Position numbers and translations under genes: made by a program. DNA of 64,000 nucleotides from Ophiostoma sp. CBS 140.51. Lineage: Eukaryota > Ascomycota > Sordariomycetes > Ophiostomatales > Ophiostomataceae. The notes beneath the pieces were generated by a model. It saw only the letters and a program-made list of their open reading frames with translations, was not told where the DNA came from and did no database searches. Position 1 is the stretch's first letter. The number at the start of each line of letters is the position of its first letter. The stretch spans positions 1 through 64,000 of the forward strand of contig JANSLP010000031.1 in NCBI GenBank assembly GCA_029298735.1, written 5' to 3'. Below, one piece after another: positions 1-11,812 of the stretch.

Positions 1-1698
1 CGAGGACGCGCGTTTCGATCGACATCATTTTCAATCTTTCCTTTTTTTTTGCCCTCTCTTGCTCACTCATCCTTTACCACATCAACAACCACCAGCCTCA
101 TTCCTTCCAGTTCAGTACGATATGCACAATACGTGTGGCGTGCAAAAAAAAAGCGACGACATATATTGAACCTCTTGGAAGTAGTGACAGAAACCGAAAC
201 CAAGCTTTCAGGGCACAGCTCAATTTATTTTTGGACTGCGCCCACCAACAGGATGACGTCGCGAACGCCCGACCTTCTCGTCCAGACACGGCTAGCCACG
301 GGCGGGGACTCGACCACGACAAAGCAATGGACGACAAACAGCTCAAAGAGGGGTGCAGTGCAGCTCTTCTGTTTTTTTGCTTCGCCTCGTTCGTTTTCCT
401 GATCGCCTTTTCATTTTCAATGAGTTTAAATCCTCTTTATGATATTCCTCATTCATGATTCGTGAGGCACGGCGGCATGGCCATTTACGGCTGTGGCTTG
501 CAGTTCGTATGAAGAAACTACAACTCTAATCCAGGAACTGAACAATGAAATATACATATGCTCCGTAGTATTTTTGACAGCTCCAGCTCATATTGACGTC
601 AAGATACGACACTGTTTCTGGCCAGACCAACACGTGGTTTTTTGTCGCCTAGGGGAGGAAGGATGTATTACGCCGCAGAATATGAGAGAGCAGTCGAAAA
701 CGGACAGCACCAGCCACCTTAGATATTCTGTGCAGACGGCTCCTCACGACAAAACGCTCGTAGTTCACAGGGCCCGGTGAGATCGCCCCGGATGTTTCCA
801 TAATTAGACGGGCTCCCTGACCTGTTACTGGGGTACTTGGTGTGCATGAGCAGAGGTCTCGTGAGCAGTGCATGAGGAGGGACGAGGAGGGGCACCTGGG
901 AAAGAATAGAAAGAAAAAGAGACCTAGGAGGGGAGGAGAGTGAGGTGTGAGAAGAGAGCCGCAATGCGATGGTGAGATGGGGAAGCGACATGGAGACATG
1001 GACATGGCTCGCCTAGTGCCTGACCATTTGCCCATCGGTGTGAGACGCCAGCAGAGACATATGCAGGACAAAGTCGAGACGGGCGTACAGAGAATCGAAG
1101 CACAAAAGAGGTACAGAAGATGTCTGGAGTGCGCTGCCGAACGCTCCTTTTACTTTTTTGACGTTCACGTTGTGTGCAGTGCAGTGCGGAGAATATAGCG
1201 AAGGAAGGCACGAGTCGTGAGAGCACAGCGTACAGAGAGGAGAACCTTGTGGGCTTCTTCTCGACTGTCGTGCATCCTTAGCCGCGCGCCTGCCCGCACA
1301 GAAGCTTGAGGAACGTGAGAAGCACATCCTCGCTCTTCTGTATCCTCGCATCGTCTCACCGTTAGGATTTTAGGTGGTCACAAGGATTTTAAGTCCTCCG
1401 TACAGAATGTTGGGCATGTGTTGCGTGTTCTGTGATTGGCCGAAGTGATGACTAAGAATTACAGCACTTGAGCACTGGAGGTTGGCTGCTGGTTGGCGGG
1501 CCCCGCTTTTTTAGCCGGGTACAGTAAGTCGGCCATCGACGTAAGGAATTTTCTTGGGTCTCCATCTTTTTGGTGAGGACGGCGTACCTGTAGATATCGC
1601 TTGCACACGACGACGCCGACATCCACGACGACCAAATTCTGCACCTCTACACCGACTCTTAACCTTCTCTTACCCCCACCTCTCTCACAACCGACACA
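1..1698. other. Left-edge non-coding stretch, upstream of tim9
   Basis: No open frame here has recognisable domains, consistent codon bias or credible splice sites. The short frames between 49 and 458 read as low complexity. The last 200 bases are C/T-rich and presumably form the tim9 promoter and leader. An exon of a gene lying further left cannot be excluded. Confidence 0.5.
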
Positions 1699-2122
1699 AT
1701 GGACGGGTATGTGTCCCTCTCCCGGTCGAGCTGCCGGCCGAGCCGATCTCGATGTCGGCCTCGACCCCCTCCATGACTTCACGACACAGCTTGAACATGG
1801 TCGCTAACTTCCCAGCCTCACTGCTTCCGAGACCCGCGAGCTGGAGCAGCGCATGCAGAAACGCCAGGTCAAGGAGTTTATTGGTGTAGGTCCCACCCCC
1901 AGGATGGCAGATAATTTGTTCCCCGCTGACCTCTAGGTCTTCTCCAACCTTGTCGACCACTGCTTCGCTTCGTGTATTGACGACTTCACGTCCAAGTCAG
2001 TGTCAACGCGCGAGAGCGGCTGTGTTACCCGCTGTGTGCAAAAGTACCTGGCCACGCAGCAGCGTCTGTCGGAGCGGTTCCAGGAGAACACGGCCGAGAT
2101 GAACCAGCAGCAGCAGAGATAG
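1699..2122 (+). CDS. tim9: Mitochondrial intermembrane-space chaperone Tim9
   Basis: Small Tim protein of 87 residues in three exons: 1699-1706, 1816-1885 and 1937-2122. The introns begin gtatgt and gtaggt and end in cag and tag. The spliced product starts MDGLTASETRELEQRMQKR. It carries the twin CX3C motif of the family, C35-x3-C39 and C55-x3-C59, which form two disulfides. In known fungi Tim9 forms a hexamer with Tim10 that carries hydrophobic inner-membrane precursors from the TOM complex to TIM22. There is no presequence, as expected for a substrate of the Mia40 disulfide relay. The very short first exon (8 coding bases) and the introns hide it from a plain ORF search. It converges on the NUP188 gene. 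Identification is firm because the whole length fits the family. Confidence 0.93.
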
Positions 2123-2754
2123 ATTCCGCGATGCGATGGCGACGCGAGATGTCCAGCGAAGGTGACGACGACGACGGCGAGAACCTCAAAATACGAAAAC
2201 AAAGACGACATGACACTCGATAGACGGGGGTGGACAGACGACGAGGCATTGGGCCTCTTGTATTTATAGCTACGTGGACATGGACACGGACATGGTCACG
2301 AACATGGATATGGCCTTCTTTGGAGAGGGCAAGACTCTCTTGGGATAGGGATACACGAAAACGAAAACATAAAACTCACACAAAACGTTTGGGGGGGGGG
2401 GGGGCTGCAATGACAGTACAGGTACATAGACAGCCCTTGATACGGACGAATCGCATCTTTTTATATGTTCAAAGCTCTCTCACAAGTGATATACGTTGTG
2501 AACTAAGACTTCGTTGCTTAACAAGCTTTCCTATTCTCGCTATCTTAATTTTGTTTGCTCGCTCCGACGTATCCTTGTGTACGCCTATAATGACCTTCCT
2601 CCAAGGTCAGAATGAAACAAGTGTAAATATGAAAAACAGAAAAAAAAAAAAAAAAGACATCTAGATTCCTGCATCCAAATCGCAAGTAAACCACAAAATA
2701 CAAAATGATAAACACACGCTCGCCGCTCGCCTTCGGCTCGTCGACGATGCTGGC
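2123..2754. other. Convergent intergenic region tim9/NUP188
   Basis: Shared 3' region of two convergent genes. It holds degenerate GGACAT-like repeats near 2275-2310, a run of 14 G at 2391-2404 and an A run near 2640-2655. No gene is seen. Confidence 0.6.
2391..2404 (+). repeat. Poly-G tract (14 G)
   Basis: An uninterrupted run of 14 G lies in the presumed 3' untranslated region of tim9. Such runs are unstable in length and may be miscounted in assemblies. Confidence 0.8.
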
Positions 2755-5700
2755 CTACTCCACCTCATCATCACTCAAAATCGTCTTGACGGCCCCCATC
2801 AACCGAAACACCTTCTCCTCCAACCGATTCTCGGCCAAACCCTTGTAGTACTGCGCCTCGGCCGACCGCCATTCGGACTCGCGCGCGCCTAGGGGGACCA
2901 GCCGTTCCCGTAACAGTCGCGGGCGGGACAGCCAAAAGTCGACGCTCTCCAAGACGAGCGCGCCGTCCCAGGCAACGGGCGGGATATCGCGGGCGTGGTT
3001 GACCCGGAGGACCTCGAGGACGCGGGTCAGGAGAGAGAGCGAGTGAACTTCGTTGACGGACAGCAGAGTGAGCGGGACCTCGCCGTTCTTGCCGTCCTTT
3101 GCACCGTTCGACTCTCTCAAAGTGGCCGCGGATGTGCGGCTGAGACCGGGCGCCTCGAGCCGCTGCACACTGGCTTCTAACAAATTGGGGAACTGGTTGA
3201 GGACATAGGCAATCTCGGGGGCAATGCTCGTCCCCAAAGCGATCAAAATGTTGAGCAGCAGGGGCAGGACAGCTTTCGCCCAGATGCTGTAGCAGCGCTG
3301 CGAGACGGCCACATCCGAAAAGGGTGACACGCCGGGCCGGCGCATGTGTGCGGCGAGACCGGCGGATGTCAAGTGGCTCAAGAAGCCGTCGCATGCCAGC
3401 TGCTCGGCTACGACGGGGAGGGCCGACAATTCGAGCAAGAACAGCAGACTGAGCTCACCGTACACCGGATCGTGGTCGTCAACCAGAAGCTTGTCAGACC
3501 AGGAAAAGAGGGACGTGGCGACGTGCAGGACATCGTGCGAGGCCATAATGTTGAGCACCTGGGACTGGCACTCGTTGGCGATACCCGGTGTGCTGAGACA
3601 GGCCTGCAGGACGGCTGTTAGGAGAGCCAAATCCTCAGGTCGTGACTCGGTCTCCTCGTCGTGGATGATGGTGACGAGTGCGCGGAAACCGTGGGCCACG
3701 ACGCGATCCAAAACATTGAGCACCGTCTGGGTCGTTGACACGACCATGGCGCCGTCCTCGGGGACAGTGCCTGGTGTGGATGGCGTAGTGGCCTTACCAG
3801 CTGTAAGACCGTCACCACCTTCGACACTACCGATGGGGGCGTTGGCGTTGGCACTGCCGCTGCTGCTTTCGTTTTGACCCCGCCGAGACCCACGCAGCAC
3901 AATATACAGGATACGCAGGAGGGTGCGGTAGTAAGGGGTGCGCTCGACGGACCACGGGTTTTCGACACCGCTGATGCTCGTCCAGACGGTCAACAGTAGC
4001 TGGGAGACGTCCTTGGGCAGCAACGAGTACTCGGCGAGGCGTTGCAGCAGAAGTAAAGCCAGGTTGGCCCGGCTCTGGGAAATCTTGACAAAGATGAGCT
4101 CGGGGCCCTGGCTGTTCTGGTTGGCCGTCAGGCACTGCTCAGCGAGCTGTAGCATGACGACGGGCAGGCGGCGGTTCTTGGGCAGGAGGCAGACGCTCAG
4201 TTCGAGCAACAGCACCTCCCAGGCGTGGAAGAGGGCAATCTGCGCGTCGACGAGGGACAGGTTGATGTTGGCCGTCTGCATCTCCTTTTTGAAGCCCTTG
4301 GCGCTGGACCAGGCGGCGTCAAAGGACAGCATACGGTCGGCGAGGTCGAGGGCGTAGTAAAACTGCGGGCCCAGATCACGCTTCTGCAGCATCGACCGCT
4401 TGAACTGGTCGAGCGAGCAGCCCGTGTAGCGGTTACCAAAATTGCGCTGGAAGTTGGCATGCAGTGAGGCGTTGTAGCCGCCGACAGCCACGCCTTCGCG
4501 GATGTAGTAGTCGATGTCTTGGACGACATCGCGCGCAAAGACTTCTTCGGTGCCCATCTGGCGCATGTGGTACAGCTGCATGGCAAAGCTCTCGGCAATG
4601 TACGCAGCAATGCGGGCCTCGTTGCACGCTGCCTGTGCGTCCGTCTTGACGGTCGTTGCGGCGGGGGCCAGGTCGCGGACATAGGAACGCATGCTGTTAA
4701 GGTAGTCGTTCTCGCCGCGTATGGCAAAGATCGTCCATGGCCAGTAGTTTTGTGCGGCCGAGAAAAAGTCGAGGATGGCAATCGACTCGACGTGCGACAG
4801 CGTCGAGATGGTTTTGAGAGCTTCCTTGGCCTTGGCCAGGGCCGAGTCAGACGACAGCTTGGTCACTTTGCCGTCCGTCTGGAGCGCCTCGCGCGGCGTC
4901 TTGCCTGTCAGCAGGCAGTTGGCCATCCACTGCTGCCGGTTGCGCAGAATGGTCGCAAAGAACTTCCAGATGCGCGCTGACTCGGTCGGCCTCTGGAAAG
5001 GCTTGTCCATGGCCAACAAAACGCCCAAGAAGGACCGCGAGATCTGTGATCCCAAGTAGCCCAGCAGCGACGGCGGTTCGCTAGCCCGCGCGGCGGCTGT
5101 GATGACAAGGTCCGTCAGGAGGTTGAGGGCTGGGCGCAGAGTCTTGTCGTTGAGCGCGCACAGGCGTGCCGGCAGCGAGGCGATCTGGAAAATTTGTGTC
5201 TCCAGTTCGGGCGCCTTGCCGGTGGTGTCGACATGGTTGGTCACCTTGAGCAGCGCGGCGGAAAGCTCCAGGGCAGCCACCACGCGGTCCACCGCCAGCT
5301 TGTAGCGCTGGGGGTATAAAGCAGACTGCGGAAGCTCGAGGCCGAGGAGAAGGGATGTGAGGAGGGGCTGGAAGCGCAGCGACGAGGACGAGGACGACAG
5401 GAAACTCTTAATGATGAACCGGGCGGCAGGCTCGAAGCAGGCGACCAGGCTTTCTTGCTCCGTCGGCGACTCGAGACTAGATGCGTAGACGACAATGTCT
5501 CTCAGAATACCAACGGCACCCGAGACAAGACTGGCACGCTGCACCTCAGACGCAAACTTCCAGGTGCTCGTGTTCTCGTAGACATCGATCACGGTCTGCG
5601 CAATCGATAGGCTAACCTGTGTCAGGGTCTTGTCCGACGCGCCGAGCCAGATGTTATCGTCGCTGCTCTTGTGCTGGTTGCTTCGGCCGTTGGGCTTGGT

Positions 5701-8483
5701 GGCCACCTTGCGCTGGACGGCACTGCTCATGGCGTTTTGGACAAGGCCCGAGAGGAAGCAGATGGACACGTTCAAGAAGTTGAAGCGCTCCGAGACAACG
5801 TCCGAGGCGCCCGTCAGGATACACAGGCGGCCGGCGCTGGACTCGGTGTTGAGTAGCTGGCAGCGCGCCATGTAGGACCAGACACGGCCCGGGCAGAGCG
5901 GAAGGATGGCGAGCAAGAAGTCGACACAGGCAGCCAGGACGGCCATGCGGGACTCATCTGTCTCGGCGGGGCCATCCTGGATGAGCGTGTCGAGCGTGTC
6001 GCAAATGACAGACACAATGTCCTTGGCCTGTTCGAGGTCACGGCTGGCCTCTTGGACGATAGCAAGCCCGGCCTCGGATGACCGTGCGGCGTCTGCCGGC
6101 TGGCCGTCCTTACTGGCTTTGCGGACCTCGGACCGCACGAGCGCCGTCAGCAGGTTGATGGCCTCGGCGATCTCAGACTGTTGCAGGAAGCCGAGGACGG
6201 GCTCGTACATGTCGTCGGATAGGTTGGCATCGAGGCGATTGCCAAGCAGGGCAATGGTCGAGTGCTCGTAGTCAATGTTTACGATACCGCTGCCGTCAAT
6301 CATGAAGCGGCCATACGAACCAGCAGGGATGACAGCAACCTGCTTCTCGTTGTAATAGGCCAACCGCTTCCGGGAGGCGCCCGTCGGGAACAGCGGAATA
6401 TCCTCAATCGTCTGCATCGTGGCTGTGGCGTGGTCGGCGTCATCGATCATGGCGTAGCCGTCAAAGCCGTTGGGCAGAGTGAATGTGAGGCTGGGTGTCT
6501 GGAGCAGCGACTCGATGACGATATCAGACAGTCCAGGCGTTGATGTGCATGCTGCCAGGTGGCGTGAGATGGAGACAAAGGGTGTGAATTCGTAGGGAAA
6601 GCGGTTCAGTGAGTTTTGGACATAAAACTGCATGAGGCGGCTGTCTTTAAGGACAGCTGTGGCCACCGTCTCATCGTCGTCGGGCACATTCCATGTTTGG
6701 TGGCCGCCAGACAGAACGGACAGCAGTGCACTGAGCGGGTCGGCCTGGTAGCCGATAATGGGGAAGCTGGCCGTAAGCAGCTCGAGGAAGATGAGCCGGA
6801 CGCGCGGGCCTAGGCCAGGGCGGAAAGCAGCGTCGGCACCGCTGCCGGCACAGTTGGCCATGGCGATGACGACGTCGTACACCTGGCACTGATCAGTGGC
6901 CAGCATGGCCAGCCTTGGGACCAGTGGCTCGCTGTCGGTAGCAAGAGCCAAGACACGCTCGCTCAAAAAGGCATCATACCGTGCTGCTTCGATGGACACG
7001 ATGCTGCCGACAGAGCTGCGACGGCCACGAGGCTGCAGGGCCTGGTGGATGGTGAAGGGCTGGTTGTCGAGCTCGAAGCCGTCCTGGGCCCGCTGGTTCT
7101 GTGCAATATCTCTCCGCTCGGCACGCTCTTGGTAGGACACGTCCATGCGGTGGAGGATCAGTGACCAGGAAAGAAAAACGGGGCTTGCTGTCGCTAGGCC
7201 GGCTTCGGCTGCGCCGACAATGGCGTTGTGGATGGTCTCGAGGGCATCGGCGTCGTTGATGTACGGCTCCTCGTCGTTTTCGAGGTCAATGTCATGGTCG
7301 AGGTAGCCGATAGCGCGGTTGAGGTTCAAGAGGATCAGCGAGTTGACGCAGACGAGCGTCTTGAGGGGCAGAATCAGTTCTGCCATCGCTCCATCGCCCG
7401 GTGTGATGCCGTCCAAAAAGCCGTACTCTCCAACAAATTTGAACCACTCTGCCGTCACAGCGGGTGACAAGAACGTCCGTCCACAAGCCTGGAGCACCAG
7501 AAAGATGACGGACATGAAGTGCACCGCCTCTGTCAGGGCTGTCTGCACCCAGTCCAGGGCCAGCTCTTCTGTCAGGACCTCGGCCCCTGCATCCTTCATG
7601 GTCTCCTGGATGCCCGCTCCTGCGCGCTCAATGCACGCCCGCAGCTCGTCAATGTATGTGGGAAGCGATTGGAGGAACGCACGCGCGTCCTGGTCGGCAC
7701 CGGCTGGCTGGCCCAGGCTGCTCTGGACGATATCGCCGCGCAGGGCCTCGACGGCCGTGTTGAGCGCAGGGAGGGCGGTGGCGTCGGCATCCGGGAAGAC
7801 GGGCACACTGTGCAGAATGAGAGAGGTAATGTGGTCGGTGGACATGGCCAGGGCGCGTCTTTCGGACAGATATGTTGTCAAAAGGCGGCGCTGGCGGCTC
7901 TGTTCCGTGTTGAAATCCGTCCACAGGTCGTCGGCATCCTGGGTGCTCTCGGCGGCGGGCAGGCTGGTGCTGGAGCTGCCTGAGGCGGCTTTGTGGACAT
8001 TGGTGGTATCCTGCGAGGACAGCGGGCTGGCCAGAAACGTGTGTGGACGGCTCTGCAGCTCAACGACAACAACTCTGAGGGCCGCAACCTCGTTGATGGC
8101 GGCGGTCTTGCTGAGCCAGCGGGCGTCGGCCTGGATGGTCTTGAGGTCGTACTTGTCGGTCGAGGAGGGCGTGACGTGGATAGCGGCGGTGCGAGTCTCG
8201 AGCGCGGCGGCTGACTGAGAGGAGGGTGGTGAAAAGGCGGTCGCTGGGTTCTTGAGGAGCTCGAGGACAAACGGGTCTTTGAGGAATTCGGTGACGGCGG
8301 ACGAAGAGAGGCGGTCGCCGGCGGTGTCGACCAGCGCCGAGGCGATGAGTTTCCAGGAGCTACAAGATTAGCGGTGAGATCATAAATAAGAAGAAAAGCG
8401 ACGGGCACTTACAGCAAAGCCGTCTCGCCCTCGAGGAGGCCCCCCAAGGGCGGAAAATAGACGTTGTCTGGCGGCGGCGCCAT
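2755..8483 (-). CDS. NUP188: Nucleoporin Nup188, inner-ring scaffold of the nuclear pore
   Basis: Very large alpha-solenoid nucleoporin of 1891 residues, in two exons: 8413-8483 (24 codons, starting MAPPPDNVYFPPLGG) and 2755-8359. The intron has a gtaagt donor and an acceptor at 8360. The length and several segments match fungal Nup188, not its paralogue Nup192. Examples are the N-terminal SWKLIASALVDTAGD, the central YWPWTIFAIRGE and SFAMQLYHMRQMG, and the C-terminal VLNQFPNLLEASVQRLE. In known pores Nup188 binds Nic96 (Nup93) and occupies the inner ring. The first half contains the solenoid, with a predicted SH3-like insertion region before the middle; the tail is again helical. The second exon is a single uninterrupted 5.6-kb frame. 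The start is chosen because the short first exon extends the family N-terminus in frame. Confidence 0.93.
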
Positions 8484-9097
8484 CGTAGGAAACGGTTAAC
8501 GAGTGAGCGCAAGCATCTGCCAAGTAGCGAGTGTGACCAGCGTGCTTTGGTGTCGTAGTGCGCGTTATTGGTTGAGTCGATGATGGTGGCAATTAATATA
8601 GAGATTGTTTGTCGTCGTGTCGAGATGCCTGTGTTTTGGTGACGCCCGCTTTTTTGAAGGTATCGCGACGATGTCGTGGCAGTGGCAGAAAAATATTATC
8701 CAAGGAAACAGAGCCAAACAGCCACTGCGAAAAGACGCGGCTGGAGCTCTTAGCGCTGGGGGCCTGGCCTAAAACAGGCAGGAACGGGGGCAGTTGCGAG
8801 GAGTGCTAGGTCGTGTTTTTTGTGGGTCTAGAGCTTGCAACGAGCCTATCAGTCCATGGCAACGCTCGCAGCTTCCCTTCACGTTGGGAGCTCTGTCAAC
8901 AAGAGAAAGGGCGATTCACACAGCATCATCTCTGGAAGTTACAGAGTAATGATTTATGGAAGGAACTACCTAGTGGCTTACCCCTTTAATTTTATGCATT
9001 GATTTGTATCGCCATCTTCTCCTATCTTTGCTTCTTTCGCTCTACAATAATGACAGCTACGAACCTCGCAGCGACACCCTCATTGCTACGCACTCAC
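8484..9097. other. NUP188 promoter / GH2 3' flank
   Basis: The interval lies between two minus-strand genes in tandem and must contain the NUP188 promoter. No open frame with coding character and no structured RNA is seen. Confidence 0.55.
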
Positions 9098-11812
9098 CTA
9101 CGCCAACGTCAATGACACCTGTGCACCCGTCAACCCAGCGGCACTCGCCGAAACAGTCACCGTCTGTCCCGCCGCCGCGCCTTCTTTTGCTCTTACAATG
9201 GCAAGTGCCAAACCACTAAACGCTTTGCGCGTTGCACTGGGAAACGCCGTCATGTCCGTTGGGTCGCCATTGTCGGTCGCGACCAGCTCTCCGCCGTCGC
9301 CTGTCACAGTGAACGTGATGGCATTGTCGGCTTGTGGCACGACGTTGCCGTCGGCGTCTAAAACACTGGCCGTCAGGTACGACAAGTCTTCACCGTCATC
9401 CGAGATGGTGGTCCGGTCGGCCGTCAAGTTGAGACGAGCAGCGGCCCCCACTGTCTTGACAGCATCTGTGGCCCATTGCTTGCCGTCCTTGTACGTAACG
9501 ACACGCAGGTCGCCGGCGGCATAGGTGACACTGTCCCAGCGGAAGCGGTAGGTGCCCGCGGCCTTTTTGAGACGACCTGCGGACTTGCCATTGACAAACA
9601 ACTCGGCCTCGTCGCCTGACGAAAAGACGTGGACGGGCGTGACCTGTCCCGCGCGGTCGGGCCATGTCCAGTGCGGCAGAATATGGGCCATGGGCAAGTC
9701 GGGCCGCCAGCGCGCCTGGTACAGGTAGAAACGGTCTTTGCGGAAGCCAGCCAGGTCAATGATGCCGAAATACGAGCTGCGGGCCTTGTCGTAGGGTGTC
9801 GGCTCGCCGAGGTAGTCGAAGCCTGTCCAGACAAACTCGCCGGCGACGTACGGATACTGGTCCTGCATGGCAAACACTTTGTCTGGTGACGATCCCCAAC
9901 CTGTCGCGTACAGCTCGTAGGCGCTGACGTACATATTGGTGTCGTCGCCGCCCGAGGACTTGCCGCTGACGGTGGCACTGTTTTTGCTGGTGACGGGAAA
10001 GATGTATGTGCCGCGGGTGCTGAGGGCCGAGGCGCTCTCGCTGGTCCAAATCATCTTGTTGGGGTAGGTCTTGTGAAAGTTGGGGAACGAAGACGATGTG
10101 GACGTTCCCAACCCCTCGCCCTGGTAGTTGAGACTCTCAACGTCCATGACATCGGCAAACGCGCTTCCGGCTGGCGCCACGTTCATGGAGGCCGTGGTCG
10201 GTCGTGTCGGGTCTTCGGCGTGGATGATGTCGTGCAGCGACTGGGCTGTCGGACGGGCTGAGGCACTACTCTGCTCGCCAATCTCGTTGCCATAGCTCCA
10301 CACAATGACGGACGGGTGGTTGCGGTCGCGACGAATAAACGCGCGCAAGTCAGCCTCGTGCCAGTCGGCAAAGATGAGGTGGAAGTCGTTGGTCGTCTTG
10401 GCGCCCGTCCAGCAGTCAAAGATCTCGTCAAAGACCAGGAAACCCTTTTCGTCGGCCAGGTCGACAAACTCGGGTGCCGGCGGGTTGTGCGATGTCCGCA
10501 GAGCATTGCATCCAAGGTCCTGCAGCATATCTAGCTGACGCTCAGCAGCACGCATGTGAAAGGCAGAGCCGAGAGCGCCCTGGTCGTGATGGTTGTTGGT
10601 GCCCTGGACACGCACATGCTTGCCGTTGACGGAGAGACCATTGTTGCCGTCATATACAATGGTGCGGACACCAAACCGCGTCTCGTATGTGTCAATGACA
10701 GTGCCATTGGCGGACACTGTGGTCACTGCGACATACAAGTTCGGCTTTTGCTCGGGAGGCGGGCCCCAGAGCAGAGGATTGGAGATTGTGACGGAACCGT
10801 TGGTCGCTGCAGAACCACCAGCGGGCACGTTCACAGTTGCCTTGGGGAATGTGGCGACGACGTCCTTTGCTGCTTTGCGCGTACTCGGGTCAAAGACGTG
10901 CACCTCTGTGAGAACATCAACTTGACGACTTGCCGTGCCCTTGTTCTCGACTTCGACTGCAATGTTGGCCGTGGCGCTGTCGGCCGTCACGCTCGGCGTC
11001 GTGACAAACGTGCCATACTGGTCCACATGCACAGGGTCGACTTTCACGAGCCAAATGTTGCGGTAGATGCCGGCGCCCGGGTACCAGCGCGAGTTCTGGA
11101 GGGCATTGTCCAGCCGAATAGCCAGAGTGTTGGTGCTTCCATCAGTGAGAATGTACGGCGTCAGGTCTAGTCGGAATGAGGCATAGCCGTACGGCCAGCC
11201 GCCCACGAGATGGCCGTTGAGCCAGATGGCCGCATACGACATGGCGCCGTCAATGTCGAGAAAAACCGACTTGTTCTTGTCGGCGGCGTCAAACGTGATA
11301 TTTCGCCGGTACCAGCCCACACCGTTGGACGGGAGGCGGCCCATGCCACCATTGACGCCGGGTGCGTTGAAGGGTCCCTTGATGGCCCAGTCGTGGGGCA
11401 CATTGATGGCCTCCCAGGTGCTGTCGTCAAACGCAGCCTGGGCATATTTTGCCGAGGTGATGGCGGCGGGCGTGCTGGCGGGTAGCGCGGCGGGCTGGGC
11501 CTTGGAGGATGTGAACTTTGTGGACGAGGCAAGCATCCATGGCTTGAGCGTGCTGTACGAAAGGGAGTCGGGGTTGGTTGTGAAGCGGGAGAAGCGCCAG
11601 CCCTTGTTGAGACTAAGGCGCTGGCGAACGGCCGGTTGTGAGGACGAGAATGAAGAAGCCGATATCGTTGCCAGATCGTCAAAAGCCGAAGGTTCTTTGT
11701 TAATGGCGAGTGCCTCAGCAAAGTGGAAGCCGCTGAGCAGGATCAGCGCGCACAAAAGCACGCCGATGTGCTGTGAAATGCCCCATCTTGACTGCTTTGT
11801 TGGGGAGGACAT
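9098..11812 (-). CDS. Secreted glycoside hydrolase family 2 beta-galactosidase
   Basis: Intronless 904-residue enzyme. Residues 16-35 form a hydrophobic signal segment ending near AEALA, so the protein is predicted to be secreted. Order: signal peptide; GH2 sugar-binding jelly roll (about 65-260, with NVPHDW and GVGWYRR); Ig-like sandwich (about 265-385); TIM barrel (about 390-700); then two C-terminal beta domains like those of bacterial GH2 beta-galactosidases. Family catalytic residues are visible: acid/base E510 in WSYGNEIGE and nucleophile E592 in WTSES. RTSHNPP at 439-445 is also conserved. It should cleave terminal beta-galactosides from oligosaccharides or plant polysaccharides. The bacterial-style domain order and the lack of introns leave room for an old horizontal origin, but this is inference. 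Beta-glucuronidase or beta-mannosidase activity is less likely. Confidence 0.87.
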   Translation of the reverse strand: MSSPTKQSRWGISQHIGVLLCALILLSGFHFAEALAINKEPSAFDDLATISASSFSSSQPAVRQRLSLNKGWRFSRFTTNPDSLSYSTLKPWMLASSTKFTSSKAQPAALPASTPAAITSAKYAQAAFDDSTWEAINVPHDWAIKGPFNAPGVNGGMGRLPSNGVGWYRRNITFDAADKNKSVFLDIDGAMSYAAIWLNGHLVGGWPYGYASFRLDLTPYILTDGSTNTLAIRLDNALQNSRWYPGAGIYRNIWLVKVDPVHVDQYGTFVTTPSVTADSATANIAVEVENKGTASRQVDVLTEVHVFDPSTRKAAKDVVATFPKATVNVPAGGSAATNGSVTISNPLLWGPPPEQKPNLYVAVTTVSANGTVIDTYETRFGVRTIVYDGNNGLSVNGKHVRVQGTNNHHDQGALGSAFHMRAAERQLDMLQDLGCNALRTSHNPPAPEFVDLADEKGFLVFDEIFDCWTGAKTTNDFHLIFADWHEADLRAFIRRDRNHPSVIVWSYGNEIGEQSSASARPTAQSLHDIIHAEDPTRPTTASMNVAPAGSAFADVMDVESLNYQGEGLGTSTSSSFPNFHKTYPNKMIWTSESASALSTRGTYIFPVTSKNSATVSGKSSGGDDTNMYVSAYELYATGWGSSPDKVFAMQDQYPYVAGEFVWTGFDYLGEPTPYDKARSSYFGIIDLAGFRKDRFYLYQARWRPDLPMAHILPHWTWPDRAGQVTPVHVFSSGDEAELFVNGKSAGRLKKAAGTYRFRWDSVTYAAGDLRVVTYKDGKQWATDAVKTVGAAARLNLTADRTTISDDGEDLSYLTASVLDADGNVVPQADNAITFTVTGDGGELVATDNGDPTDMTAFPSATRKAFSGLALAIVRAKEGAAAGQTVTVSASAAGLTGAQVSLTLA

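Noticed and set aside
135..458. 107-codon frame with a hydrophobic C-terminus near the left edge
   Set aside because: No domain, no codon bias and overlap with other equally open frames; could not be linked to splice sites.
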